A stretch of DNA of 64,000 bases from Acidobacteriaceae bacterium (GCA_031296325.1 JARLFY010000025.1:28844-92843), one strand, 5' to 3'. Shown: positions 15,968-24,737, counted from the first letter of the stretch. Notes: generated from the sequence alone by a model not told the origin. A program made the numbers and translations.

Positions 15968-16822
15968 TCAATTCGCCGAAGGCCGCTCGACGTGGTCGAT
16001 AACAATCACATCTACCGGAGCCTTCATCGGCACCAGCTTCAGCCCAAGCTGCTCCTGAAGCGCAGTATAGATCGAAGGCGCGGACGAGTCCCCCGTGGTG
16101 TCCAGATCATCCGAAAAGTTTAATGTGAACACGTAGAAGCCCTTGAGTCCGGTCTGGTCTTGTATCTTATGTCCTACCTTCTGAGACAGTAACCGGACCA
16201 GAGACTCCATCGAGATTCCGTCCGTCTTTATCGACTGTATCTTTCCCCCGCGGGTTGAGTATCCGCGGAAGGTCTTTGCCTCGGTCATCTTCGATCCACC
16301 CTTTGCGAGTACCAGCGCAAAGGTTGGCAGCTCACGGCTCTCGTGATGAACCTTCAGTTGAATGCGGTCTGCATACAGTGCCTGCTGCATCTGTTCGCGC
16401 ACCTTCTCCCGCTCCTCTGAACTCAGCTTCACCAGTTGCTCGGAGAGCGCGCCGTCCGGCTTGGCCTCGATATCAAACGTCTCGGAGCCGAACCACGCTG
16501 GGCCGCCCAAACACTGAAAGTCCAACTTGTCGTATGCCTCGCAGACAAGCGTCTTTAGCGTGTATCCCTTGGCAAAAAAGCGTCCGTTGGGCATTGAGCC
16601 AATACTGGTGGACATCCCCATACCGCTCTCAGCGTGCGGCTTGAAGGTTGCGACATCGTACGTCGCGCCGGGAGAAATCTCCGCAACAGTCTTTGCATCC
16701 GCCGCGCTCGCATCGGGTTTGGCTTGGGCCTGACAAAACGAGCCAGTCAGAGCAAGAAGCAGCAGCGAAAAAACTCCTACAGCCATCACGTCATAGGCCC
16801 TGCGAACGAAGTGCAAAATCAC
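15968..16822 (-). CDS. TIGR03435-type secreted protein (DUF3738)
   Basis: The 284-residue product has an N-terminal hydrophobic segment (MAVGVFSLLLLALTGSFCQA region, residues about 12-30) typical of a signal peptide. The mature part carries YDVATFKPHAES near residue 55, NGRFFAKGYTLKTLVCEAY near 80, GGPAWFGSETFDIEAKP near 105 and ALQEQLGLKLVPMKAPVDVIVIDHVERPS at the end, given here by its ends ALQEQLGLKL and VIDHVERPS. These are the hallmarks of the TIGR03435 family, expanded in soil Acidobacteria and of unknown function. It lies 60 bases upstream of the his leader in the same direction. Confidence 0.85.
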   Translation of the reverse strand: MILHFVRRAYDVMAVGVFSLLLLALTGSFCQAQAKPDASAADAKTVAEISPGATYDVATFKPHAESGMGMSTSIGSMPNGRFFAKGYTLKTLVCEAYDKLDFQCLGGPAWFGSETFDIEAKPDGALSEQLVKLSSEEREKVREQMQQALYADRIQLKVHHESRELPTFALVLAKGGSKMTEAKTFRGYSTRGGKIQSIKTDGISMESLVRLLSQKVGHKIQDQTGLKGFYVFTLNFSDDLDTTGDSSAPSIYTALQEQLGLKLVPMKAPVDVIVIDHVERPSAN

Positions 16823-16905
16823 GGAGTCTCCCAGAGCTTGCGATTTTAATTCATTCCACGATACGCTCGCGCGCAGCAGGTCGTTTCAAGAGCCCGCCCC
16901 GCTAC

Positions 16906-17253
16906 CTACTTTGGCCGATGGGCGATGATCTGGTCTTTGATCGCGGCATAGGCGGGCTGGGGCAGAATTCCGCGCGTGGTCAACTGGTTCTTCGCGGTGT
17001 AGGGCCTGCCCGCGATAATCCGCTGCACATATGCGTCGCCCATCCCTGGCAGAGCCTTCAACTGCGCCACCGTCGCGGTGTTGATGTCCAGCAGATTTTT
17101 CGACGCAGCAATCTTTTCGGAGACGCTCTGCGCAGGCTTGGCTGTGGGCGTAGTCGCGGGCGCACTCTGCGCTATCGAACCGCCACAGGCGAAGAGAAGG
17201 ACTCCGGCAGCCAACACCGCCGACAAAATTCTGCTGCTGCGACGAACGATCAT
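16906..17253 (-). CDS. Secreted ComEA-like helix-hairpin-helix protein
   Basis: From ATG 17253 (AAGGAGAC upstream) this encodes 115 residues: a signal peptide (VLAAGVLLFACGG near residues 12-25), an Ala/Pro/Thr linker, and one helix-hairpin-helix pair, KNLLDINTATVAQLKALPGMGDAYVQRII (residues about 52-80, written here as the motif DINTATVAQLKALPG). This is the ComEA HhH type, which binds DNA non-specifically in competence. The protein lacks the membrane anchor domain of true ComEA, so its role is uncertain. Confidence 0.75.
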   Translation of the reverse strand: MIVRRSSRILSAVLAAGVLLFACGGSIAQSAPATTPTAKPAQSVSEKIAASKNLLDINTATVAQLKALPGMGDAYVQRIIAGRPYTAKNQLTTRGILPQPAYAAIKDQIIAHRPK

Positions 17254-17430
17254 CAATGGGTCTCCTTTAGAACTCCGCGAAAGACAAAGATAAATCCGTA
17301 CCAGAGTAGCGCAGATCTCATACACAAACCACACAATTATTTCGCCCAAAGACGACCTTTCGGAGGGATTTGCTCGTCCCACCAGATGCGTTGCGCGGGC
17401 ATTTGGTCGTACTCTACTAAATAGACCGTT

Positions 17431-18651
17431 ATGAAGAAAAAACTACGCATAGGCATTCTCTTCGGAGGCCGCTCGGGCGAGCACGAGGTCTCTCTGCTCT
17501 CCGGCGCGTCCATCCTCAAGGCCATCGACCGCAAGCGGTACGAGGTCGTCCCCATCGCCATCGACAAGCAGGGCCACTGGCTCAGCGGCAGCGAAGCGGA
17601 GCAACTGCTCGGCAGCGGCGCGCTGGCAACAGCAAACCTGCCCGGAGCCGCACAAGATGCCGAGTTCGCCACCAACGCCCAGCGCAGTGGCGAACCGCTC
17701 AACGTTCCCGCGCAACCCGCCGATGCGCTGCAACTCAGCAGCATCTCCAGCGCAGAGTTGGCGCATCCCGGCAACCCTCTCGCCGCCTCGCTGGACGTCG
17801 TCTTTCCCGTACTACACGGCACCTTTGGCGAGGACGGCACCATTCAGGGCCTCTTCGAGCTGGCCGACATCGCCTACGTCGGATCGGGCGTTCTCGGCTC
17901 CTCGGCGGGCATGGACAAGGACGCGATGAAGCGGCTCTTTGCCGCCGCCGGCCTGCCGCAAACGCCGCACGTCGTTCTGCTGCGCAGCCAGTGGCGCGCC
18001 GATCCCAAACGCGCAACCCGCCTCATCGAGAAGTCGCTGGCCTACCCGCTCTTCGTCAAGCCAGCGAACCTTGGCTCCAGCGTCGGCATCAGCAAGGTTC
18101 ACAACCGCAGCGAACTGGCCCCCGCGCTCGACCTCGCCGCCAGCTTCGACCGCAAGCTGGTCATCGAGCAGGGCGTCGGCGGCCCCGGCGTCAAGCCGCG
18201 CGAGTTCGAGGTCGCCGTCCTCGGCAACGACGAGCCCGAGGCCTCGGTCGTCGGCGAGATCGTCCCCAACAAGGAGTTCTACGACTACGACTCGAAGTAC
18301 GCCGACTCGCCCGAAGAGCCGTCGATCCCCATCATTCCCGCCGAGATCACCGCCGCCCAGTCCAAGCAGATCCGCCAGATGGCGCTCGCCGCCTTCCGCG
18401 CCTGCGACTGCTCCGGCCTGGCCCGCGTTGACTTCCTGATGGAGCCAGCCAGCAAAAGCAAGGGCCAGAAGACCAAGCCGCGCATCTACCTCAACGAGAT
18501 CAACACCATGCCCGGCTTCACCAGCATCTCGATGTACCCCAAGCTGTGGAAGGCCAGCGGAATCCCCTATAAAAAGCTCATCGACCGCCTCATCGTACTG
18601 GCCCTGGAACGCCATCGCGAGAAGCAGGAGACCCGCTTCACCAAGGCTTAG
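17431..18651 (+). CDS. ddl: D-alanine--D-alanine ligase
   Basis: Ddl joins two D-Ala for peptidoglycan precursors using ATP. The 406 residues show RIGILFGGRSGEHEVSLLSG at the start, VFPVLHGTFGEDGTIQGL near 130, GSSAGMDKDAMKR near 158, KPANLGSSVGISK near 212 and YLNEINTMPGFTSISMYPK near 358, the complete ATP-grasp set. It is longer than the usual 310-370 because of about 30 extra Ala/Asn/Pro residues near positions 65-100. The TAG stop at 18649-18651 is also the first TAG of a MITE-like element. Confidence 0.97.
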   Translation: MKKKLRIGILFGGRSGEHEVSLLSGASILKAIDRKRYEVVPIAIDKQGHWLSGSEAEQLLGSGALATANLPGAAQDAEFATNAQRSGEPLNVPAQPADALQLSSISSAELAHPGNPLAASLDVVFPVLHGTFGEDGTIQGLFELADIAYVGSGVLGSSAGMDKDAMKRLFAAAGLPQTPHVVLLRSQWRADPKRATRLIEKSLAYPLFVKPANLGSSVGISKVHNRSELAPALDLAASFDRKLVIEQGVGGPGVKPREFEVAVLGNDEPEASVVGEIVPNKEFYDYDSKYADSPEEPSIPIIPAEITAAQSKQIRQMALAAFRACDCSGLARVDFLMEPASKSKGQKTKPRIYLNEINTMPGFTSISMYPKLWKASGIPYKKLIDRLIVLALERHREKQETRFTKA

Positions 18652-18821
18652 AGCATATTTTTAATTGCTATAGACCAGAAATATATTGTCATTCTGAGCA
18701 ATGCTTTCTTGTGTATTGTCATTCTGAGCGATGCCCTTTTGAGGATTGTCTTTCTGAGCGAAGCGAAGAATCCCCGCATTTTGCTCGCGCCGCAACCGTC
18801 TAAACCATTACCGAAGATGTA
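18649..18821. mobile_element. MITE-like element, 173 bp, overlapping the ddl stop
   Basis: The left end TAGAGCATATTTTTAATTGCTATAGACC matches the archetype, and its TAG is the ddl stop codon. The right end is ATTACCGAAGATG+TA. The core has two extra left-half repeats (GTCATTCTGAGC) before the complete hairpin, so it is longer than the archetype. A family B remnant (ACTGAAGGCCCG) follows near 18855. Confidence 0.8.
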
Positions 18822-18933
18822 CTAACGTCCTGAGTCTTAATTCGCAACACAGAAACCAAGGACTGAAGGCCCGACCGATAGCTTCACGAATACGACAGAA
18901 CACGAAGCACCACCAGCAAAAGAGGTCAACAAC

Positions 18934-19704
18934 ATGCTGACGAAACGAATTATTGCCTGTCTGGACGTACGAGGCGGGCGCGTAGTGAAGGGCGTACAGT
19001 TTGTCGACATCGTCGACGCGGGCGATCCGGCGGAGCTGGCGCATCGCCATGCGGCGGCTGGAGCCGACGAGATCGTCCTGCTCGACATTACCGCGACGCA
19101 CGAGGGCCGCGGAACGCTGCTCGACACCGTGCGCCGCGCGGCGGCCAAGCTCTTCGTGCCCTTCACCGTGGGCGGCGGCATTCGCACGGCAGACGACGCC
19201 GCAGCCGTCTTCAACGCAGGCGCGGACAAGGTCAGCATCAACTCGTCGGCAATCGCCCGGCCCGAGCTGATCGGCGAGATCGGCGGCAGCTTCGGCGCGC
19301 AGGCCGTCATCGTGGCCATCGACGCACGACGCGGCGCGAAGGGAGTAGAAGACGCCGAGGTCTACGTCAGCGGCGGTCGCAAGCCCACCGGCCTGCGTGT
19401 GGTGGACTGGGCAAAAGAGGCCGAGTCGCGCGGCGCCGGAGAGATTCTGCTCACCAGCATGGACACCGACGGCATGCGCAACGGCTTCGACTGCGAACTG
19501 ACCGCGGCCGTCAGCGAGGCAGTCCAGATCCCCGTTATCGCCAGCGGTGGAGCGGGCACCGCCGAACACTTCGCCGAGGTCTTCAGCCGTGGCAAGGCCG
19601 ACGCCGCACTGGCCGCCAGCATCTTCCACTTCGGCGTCACCGACTCGCGCGAATTGAAAGCCCAGTTGGCAAAGGCTGGAGTCAGCGTCCGTCTGCCCTG
19701 CTAA
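18934..19704 (+). CDS. hisF: Imidazole glycerol phosphate synthase, cyclase subunit
   Basis: HisF is the TIM-barrel cyclase that uses ammonia from HisH. The 256 residues show [20 protein letters not shown] with the catalytic Asp near residue 11, [15 protein letters not shown] near 78, the second catalytic Asp in [15 protein letters not shown] near 175-185, and [13 protein letters not shown] near 200. Compared with the canonical ITSMDRDG motif this copy reads TSMDTDG. AGAGG precedes the ATG. It is separated from the minus-strand his operon by ddl and two other genes, and has no visible attenuator of its own. Confidence 0.97.
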   Translation: MLTKRIIACLDVRGGRVVKGVQFVDIVDAGDPAELAHRHAAAGADEIVLLDITATHEGRGTLLDTVRRAAAKLFVPFTVGGGIRTADDAAAVFNAGADKVSINSSAIARPELIGEIGGSFGAQAVIVAIDARRGAKGVEDAEVYVSGGRKPTGLRVVDWAKEAESRGAGEILLTSMDTDGMRNGFDCELTAAVSEAVQIPVIASGGAGTAEHFAEVFSRGKADAALAASIFHFGVTDSRELKAQLAKAGVSVRLPC

Positions 19705-19739
19705 AGACTTAACGCCGATCTGCACCGATGGCACCGATT

Positions 19740-19852
19740 CCGTAGCAATTTGTTGTCATTCCGTAGCACTTTTTGTTGTCATTCCGTAGCGCGAGCGGAG
19801 GAATCTGCTTTTTTGCTTCACAATGGTCTACCCCATTACCAAAAATGTTCTA
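19740..19852. mobile_element. MITE-like element, left end truncated
   Basis: Contains repeated GTCATTCCGTAGC halves, one full hairpin ATTCCGTAGCGCGAGCGGAGGAAT, CTGC followed by T-rich sequence, GGTCTACCCCATTACC, and the right end AAAAATGTTC+TA. The left terminal repeat is not recognisable. Confidence 0.65.
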
Positions 19853-19945
19853 ACCAAGGGCCAAAGGCCCGCTCTATACCAGCCTAGGCCGTAGGCCTAG
19901 GGTTGCATCAGGCAAACAGACTGAGGGCTGAAAGCCCGACCTATA
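19853..19945. repeat. Palindromic repeat family B
   Basis: ACCAAGGGCCAAAGGCCCG, then CAGCCTAGGCC-GTA-GGCCTAGGG, then GAGGGCTGAAAGCCCGACC. The same order and spacing as at 10889-11001, directly abutting the right end of the preceding MITE and ending 37 bases before hisA. Confidence 0.7.
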
Positions 19946-19981
19946 CTTTCGCTATAGCAATACTTCAGGAGACCAAAATAG

Positions 19982-20683
19982 ATGTTGATTCCTTCGATTG
20001 ATCTGATGGGTGGGCGGATTGTGCAATTAGTGCAAGGCGAGAAGCTCAAGCTGGCCTTCGACGACTTCGAGTACTGGATCGAGCGCTTCTCGAAGTACCC
20101 GCTCGTCCAACTCATTGATCTCGACGCGGCGATGCGCCAAGGCGAGAATCGCAAGCTCATTGAGATGATCTGCAAGCGTCTCCCCTGTCAGGTGGGCGGA
20201 GGCCTGAAGACCGCCGCCGATGGCCGTACCCTGCTCGATGTCGGCGCCAAACGCGTCATCTATGGATCGAGTCTCTTCGGCGTGGCCGAGGAGGGCGAAA
20301 AGCGTCGCCACAAGATCATCCGCCTCGAATTTGCCGAGGAGTTGAAGCGCGCGCTGGGCGAAGAAGCCCTCTGCTTCTCGGTCGACACCAAGGGCGGACG
20401 CGTCGCCGTGAAGGGTTGGAAGGACTCGGTCGAGCTAACCCCCGAAGAGGCCGTCACCTGGCTCGAAGACTCCTGCGCCGCCTTCCTCTACACCCACGTC
20501 GACACCGAGGGAACGATGCAGGGCTTTCCGCTGGACGTCGCCGCCGTTCTGCGCGCCTGCACCGCCAAGCAGCTCATCGTCGCCGGAGGCATCAAGGAGC
20601 GCGCCGAGATCGACGCGCTCGATGCAATGGGCGTCGATGCCGTCGCAGGCATGGCGGTCTACTCCGGCGCAATGGACGCATAG
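19982..20683 (+). CDS. hisA: Phosphoribosylformimino-AICAR ribotide isomerase-like protein
   Basis: HisA performs an Amadori rearrangement ahead of HisH/HisF. The 233-residue TIM barrel has MLIPSIDLMGGRIVQLVQGE with the catalytic Asp at residue 7, CQVGGGLKTAADGRTLLDVGAKRVIYGSSLF near residues 62-92 (here by its ends CQVGGGLKT and VIYGSSLF), the second catalytic region THVDTEGTMQGF near 170 and IVAGGIKERAEIDAL near 198. Overall it is more divergent than a standard HisA, but the paired Asp positions and context with hisF support the call. Confidence 0.88.
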   Translation: MLIPSIDLMGGRIVQLVQGEKLKLAFDDFEYWIERFSKYPLVQLIDLDAAMRQGENRKLIEMICKRLPCQVGGGLKTAADGRTLLDVGAKRVIYGSSLFGVAEEGEKRRHKIIRLEFAEELKRALGEEALCFSVDTKGGRVAVKGWKDSVELTPEEAVTWLEDSCAAFLYTHVDTEGTMQGFPLDVAAVLRACTAKQLIVAGGIKERAEIDALDAMGVDAVAGMAVYSGAMDA

Positions 20684-20769
20684 CGCACAGGCACATTGAA
20701 AAGAGTGGAAGCCAGTAGGAGACCTCTACCCCTTGATGCGTGAAGGATGGCATCTACCCCATCAAGGCG

Positions 20770-20893
20770 TCATTCTGAGCGAAGCTCAGAATCTCTGTCG
20801 TTCTTTCGATCCGGCTGAAACGCCTCCGACCTGCCGGGTGCCCCCATTCATGACGATCATCGTCATGGGTGGGAGTCAATACCGCCCGCACTA
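20770..20893. repeat. Isolated core hairpin and degenerate GGGTGCCCCAT repeat
   Basis: ATTCTGAGC-GAA-GCTCAGAAT (20772-20792) is a perfect 9-bp stem of the MITE core type. It is followed by CGGGTGCCCCCATTCATGACGATCATCGTCATGGGTGGGAG, related to the family C repeat at 27535, 29042 and 32902, here with a different but still palindromic centre (ATGACGATCATCGTCAT). Confidence 0.6.
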
Positions 20894-20939
20894 CGAGCCG
20901 TTGTCTTTGCTGTTGTCTTCAAACGACTAACCCAGAACG

Positions 20940-21971
20940 TTAGTTACCCGCGTCATTCGCCGCGATGGCGTAGTAGCCCTTGCGCGTCTCGATCTTCAAC
21001 CCTTTGCCGCAGTTGAGGTCGAGCTTGCGAAAGGTTCCATCGTTCTTGGCGTTGGTCGGCGTATAGCTGAGCAGGTACTGGGTGCGCAACTCGTCCTGAA
21101 TCTGGTTGAAGGCGTCCTCCAGCTTCTTGCCGTCGTGTCCCACGTTGATGACGCGGCCTCCGGTCTCGCTGGCGAGCTGCTGCATGTCGCGCGCGCCGGA
21201 GTCGGCGAGATTGAAGCCCCCTCCGCCATAGAATCCGTGGTCGGCGATCAGAATGACGTAGATAATGGCATTCGCCTTCTGCGCGGCCTCGATGGAACTC
21301 TTCAGCGTCTCCTGCGACCCCTGATCGCCTCCATCGGTCAACAACACCAGAACCTTGCGCCCCGCCTCCATGCGCAGCTTTTCGTTGGCTGCCAGATAGA
21401 CGGCGTCGAAGAGCAGCGTTCCGCGCGGCTCGCCGTTGCCGGTGACCGAGCCGGTTCCTGCGCCGGTATTGATCGAAGCCTTGTTCAGCGCACGCTGAAT
21501 CTCGCTGGCTCGGTTGGTATAGTCGGACAGCAGGTTCACATTGATGTCGAAGGAGATGAGGAACGCCTCGTCCTTGAGCTTGAGAACGTCGCGCAGAAAG
21601 GTTGCGCCAGACTCCTTCTCCAGCGGCAGAACATTGGTCTGCGAACCCGAAGTATCCAGCAGAATGCCGATGGTCAGCGGCAGCTTCTTCTCCTGGGTAA
21701 AGTTCTTGATCGTCTGCGGAACCTTGTCCTCGCTGACGGCGCACTCGCCCTTGGACAGATTGGTGACGAATCCGTCTTTATCCCGCGCAGAGAAGTACAG
21801 ATTGACCAGATTGACGTTGATGTTCAGGGTCGGCGCGTCAACGTCGTTCGTCGCCAGCGCGGGAGCATCCGACGCCGGCGGCGGCCCGTCGGGCGAGGGA
21901 GCCTCCTGCGCAAGCAGGGCTGGAAACAGAGAGAGCGACACCGCAGCGGCAGCGATTCGGAGAAAGCGCAT
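20940..21971 (-). CDS. VWFA-related acidobacterial secreted protein (TIGR03436 type)
   Basis: The 343 residues start with a signal peptide (FLRIAAAAVSLSLFPALLAQ) and a Pro/Ala linker. NINVNLVNLYFSARDKDG near residue 48 begins the TIGR03436 signature, and the von Willebrand A fold shows a proper metal-binding DTSGSQ near residue 106 and LVLLTDGGDQGS near 213. The end LLSYTPTNAKNDGTFRKLDL and GYYAI is family-typical. Function is unknown; surface or periplasmic adhesion is a guess from the fold. It is transcribed divergently from another VWFA gene. Confidence 0.88.
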   Translation of the reverse strand: MRFLRIAAAAVSLSLFPALLAQEAPSPDGPPPASDAPALATNDVDAPTLNINVNLVNLYFSARDKDGFVTNLSKGECAVSEDKVPQTIKNFTQEKKLPLTIGILLDTSGSQTNVLPLEKESGATFLRDVLKLKDEAFLISFDINVNLLSDYTNRASEIQRALNKASINTGAGTGSVTGNGEPRGTLLFDAVYLAANEKLRMEAGRKVLVLLTDGGDQGSQETLKSSIEAAQKANAIIYVILIADHGFYGGGGFNLADSGARDMQQLASETGGRVINVGHDGKKLEDAFNQIQDELRTQYLLSYTPTNAKNDGTFRKLDLNCGKGLKIETRKGYYAIAANDAGN

Positions 21972-22019
21972 AGTTCATTATGCCAACGATTACGCAAATT
22001 TAGACGAAGCCCCGTCGAT

Positions 22020-22190
22020 TTGGTTTCGTCATCCTGAGCGAAGCGAAGAGTCCCCGCATTTTGCTCGCACCATGAAACTCTACCCCTTTGAGCTATTCGG
22101 GATTGCTATAGGCCAATTTGTTTGTCATTCCGTAGCGAAGCAAAGGAATCTGCTTTTGCTCGCTCGACACAACGTTGCCGGGGGGGGGCT
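22020..22190. repeat. Two MITE core remnants between divergent VWFA genes
   Basis: The first core reads GTCATCCTGAGCGAAGCGAAGAGTCCCCGCATTTTGCTCG (22029 onward), given here by its ends GTCATCCTGAG and TTTTGCTCG. The second begins GAGCTATTCGGGATTGCTATAGG near 22091 and has the hairpin ATTCCGTAGCGAAGCAAAGGAAT. A run of nine G follows near 22180. Right-hand ends are not recognisable, so both look decayed. Confidence 0.6.
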
Positions 22191-22313
22191 GCGTCCAACC
22201 ATCTTGCAACACGCCCGCACGACGAGAGGTCGCGCGACCGAGCAAGGCGCACCGCTGGCAGTCTCCGTGCGCCACTGGTACTCTCATAGAGGTATGGCAC
22301 GGGGGTCTTCGAG

Positions 22314-23642
22314 TTGAGAAATAGCATATTGGCAGGATCAATGGCGTTGGTAATGCTTGGCGCACAGGCACAGACAAAGCTCGCGCAGCCGCAGGGCGCG
22401 CAGCCACAGCCCGCCGCCGCGCAGGAGAATCTTGCGCTACAGACGATTCCGGACGCTCCAAAGCCGCAGGCGACTCTGCCCAACCTAACCTCGGTCGCTC
22501 CCGGCAAGGGAACAACCGCCGCTACCACCGCCGACTCAACCGCGAACAGAGCGCCTGCGCCTGCACCAAAGCCAGCGCCCAGCGCTCAGCCCCATCCCTA
22601 CCAAGTTACCGGCGACGAGGCCGACAGCGGCATGACCATTCACGTCGGCGTAAACGACGTCAACGTGCCGTTTACGGTGAAGGACTCGAAGGGCAAGCTG
22701 GTGGCTGGGCTGACGGCCCGCGAGATTCAGGTCTACGAGAACGGTCTGCTCCAGCACATCACCCGCTTTACCACCGACGCCTTTCCTCTCTCCGTGGCCA
22801 TCATCGTCGACCAGACCCTCAACCAGCACGACATGGATCGCGTGAACGCCGCTCTGGGAGCCTTGCAGGGAGCCTTCACCAAGTACGACGAGGTTGCGGT
22901 CTACACCTACAACAACGGCCCCAAGCTGCTGACGGACTTTACCGGAGCGGACAGCGCGCGTCTGACGCAGGCCATCGAAGAGTCGAAGGGGCAGGGACGC
23001 GATCAGTTGCTGGCGGGCGATCTGAGCGGCCCCATGTCGCAGACCACGGTCATCAACAACCAGAACTTCGATCCGAACACGGCATCGTCGCGCGGCCACA
23101 CCGGAATTCAGTTGAACGCGCCCAAGGAATACCACGTGCTGAACGACGCGATTCTGGCCGCCGCCACCGCACTCAGCCGCAAGCCGGTCGAACGTCGCCG
23201 CGTCATCTACGTCATCTCCGACGGCAAGGAATATGGCAGCACGGCCCACTTCAAGGACGTCGTCAGGTATCTGCAGACCAACAGCATCGAGGTGGACGGA
23301 ACGCTGGTGGGAGACTCTTCCCTGCCGGTACTGGGCTTCCTCGACCGCATCCATCTGCCGCTCACCATGAGCGACAACATTCTGCCAAAGTACTCTACCG
23401 CAACCGGCGGTGTCTTCGACGCGGAGTACATGTCGGGAGCGATCGAGAAGAGCTTCAGCCGCATCGCCGAAGAGGTTCGCAGCCGCTACACGCTCGACTA
23501 CATCACGCAGGAGCCGTTGATCGACGGCAAGTACCGCAAGTTGGAGGTGCGCGTCCTGCGCCCCGGCCTGACGGTTTTGGCCCGGCAGGGCTACTACCCC
23601 TCGGCGATACAGGCCCGACCGCGACCCGCCGCCGCGCAATAG
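22314..23642 (+). CDS. VWFA-related acidobacterial secreted protein with degenerate MIDAS
   Basis: 442 residues. An N-terminal hydrophobic segment and a long Pro/Ala/Gln region (to about residue 100) precede the VWFA-like domain: VGVNDVNVPFTVKDSKGKLV near 110, VAIIVDQTLNQHDMD near 162 where a metal site would read DxSxS, and VIYVISDGKEYGSTA near 298. The Asp is kept but the following Ser-x-Ser is replaced, so metal binding is doubtful. The end RSRYTLDYITQEPLIDGKYRKLEV and ARQGYY matches the family. The TTG at 22314 is the first start; an ATG at 22341 is also possible. Confidence 0.82.
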   Translation: MRNSILAGSMALVMLGAQAQTKLAQPQGAQPQPAAAQENLALQTIPDAPKPQATLPNLTSVAPGKGTTAATTADSTANRAPAPAPKPAPSAQPHPYQVTGDEADSGMTIHVGVNDVNVPFTVKDSKGKLVAGLTAREIQVYENGLLQHITRFTTDAFPLSVAIIVDQTLNQHDMDRVNAALGALQGAFTKYDEVAVYTYNNGPKLLTDFTGADSARLTQAIEESKGQGRDQLLAGDLSGPMSQTTVINNQNFDPNTASSRGHTGIQLNAPKEYHVLNDAILAAATALSRKPVERRRVIYVISDGKEYGSTAHFKDVVRYLQTNSIEVDGTLVGDSSLPVLGFLDRIHLPLTMSDNILPKYSTATGGVFDAEYMSGAIEKSFSRIAEEVRSRYTLDYITQEPLIDGKYRKLEVRVLRPGLTVLARQGYYPSAIQARPRPAAAQ

Positions 23643-23647
23643 TCTGA

Positions 23648-24706
23648 ATGGATGCGATGAATACTCTTTTCAGCGGCAATGCGCTGCTCGCGCTGGCTGC
23701 GGCGGCAATCTGGGGCGGCAGCGACTTCTCCGGCGGCATGGGCGTCAAGGCCGCCGGGGGCAGCGTTCGCGCGGCTCTGCGCGTCATTCTGCTCAGCCAC
23801 ATCACCAGCTTTGTCGTACTCCTCGGCATCGCGCACCTACGCGGAGACGCCGCTCCACACGGCGCCCTGCTGGCCTGGGGACTGGCCGCAGGAGTGCTCG
23901 GCGGACTCTCCCTGACGGCCTTCTACATCGCTCTCTCGCGCGGAGCAATGGGCGCGTCGGCCGCGATCAGCGGACTACTGGCCGCAGCCATTCCCGCCGC
24001 CGTAGCAATGTGGATGGACGGCTCTCCGGGTGCGCGCCCCCTGCTCGGCTTCGTCGTGGCAGGGCTGGCAATCTGGCTGATCGCCGCCGGATCAGCCGAT
24101 GAGACATCTCGCGGGGAAACTCCCCCCATCGCCAGCGGAACCATGCTGCTGGCAACGCTGGCAGGCGTCGGCTTTGGATTCTATTTTGTAGCGCTCAAGA
24201 TGGCCGGTCCCGCAGGAGTAATCTGGCCGATGGCCACCTCGCGCATCGGCAGCCTCTGCGTCTGCTCGCTCATGCTTTTGGCTCTACAGCATTTTGCGAA
24301 TTGCAATAGATCAGGAGAAATTTGTCATCCTGAGCAAAGCCCCCTTGAGAATTGTCATTCTGAGCGAAGCGAAGAATCCCCGCATTTTGCTCGCACTACG
24401 ACGCTCTGCCCCATTAATAAAAATGCGCCAGCCTCGCGATCCGACAAAGCAACCGAGCCACGCATCCGCCTCAACCGCAAAGCCGTCGGTTGGGCTTTGG
24501 CGACCGCGCTGCTGGATACCTCGGGCAATATGCTCTTTGTAGCGGCGACCCGCGCCGGCAGGCTGGACGTAGCCGCCGTGCTGGCCTCGCTCTACCCCGC
24601 GACCACCATTCTGCTGGCGGCGCTGGCTCTGGGCGAATGGCCTACCCGTCGGCAGGCCATCGGCATGGCCACCGCAGCGATCGCCGTAGTCCTGATCGCG
24701 CTGTAG
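23648..24706 (+). CDS. EamA/DMT-family transporter carrying an in-frame MITE insertion
   Basis: The 352 residues form about ten hydrophobic segments in two EamA-type halves (LALAAAAIWGGSDFSGG at the start and LLDTSGNMLFVAATRAGRLDVAAVLASLYPATTILLAALALGEWPT near residues 290-335, written here by the ends LLDTSGNMLF and ALALGEWPT). DMT proteins export or import small metabolites; the substrate is not predictable. Residues about 212-261 are encoded by a MITE-like element (24285-24430) that adds [13 protein letters not shown]-type sequence in a loop before the second half without breaking the frame. Without it the protein would be near 300 residues, the normal size. Confidence 0.85.
   Translation: MDAMNTLFSGNALLALAAAAIWGGSDFSGGMGVKAAGGSVRAALRVILLSHITSFVVLLGIAHLRGDAAPHGALLAWGLAAGVLGGLSLTAFYIALSRGAMGASAAISGLLAAAIPAAVAMWMDGSPGARPLLGFVVAGLAIWLIAAGSADETSRGETPPIASGTMLLATLAGVGFGFYFVALKMAGPAGVIWPMATSRIGSLCVCSLMLLALQHFANCNRSGEICHPEQSPLENCHSERSEESPHFARTTTLCPINKNAPASRSDKATEPRIRLNRKAVGWALATALLDTSGNMLFVAATRAGRLDVAAVLASLYPATTILLAALALGEWPTRRQAIGMATAAIAVVLIAL
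24285..24430. mobile_element. MITE-like element inserted in frame in the EamA gene
   Basis: Left end TA+CAGCATTTTGCGAATTGCAATAGATCAGG, here by its parts CAGCATTTTGCG and AATTGCAATAG. The core has a half repeat GTCATCCTGAGC and the full hairpin ATTCTGAGCGAAGCGAAGAAT, and the right end is CATTAATAAAAATGCGC. The first base after TA is C instead of G, which removes the TAG seen in other copies, though that triplet is not in the reading frame here. The element has no stop in the host frame. Confidence 0.8.
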
Positions 24707-24737
24707 CTCTACCGGCCTAGTATGAACGCAGAGAACA

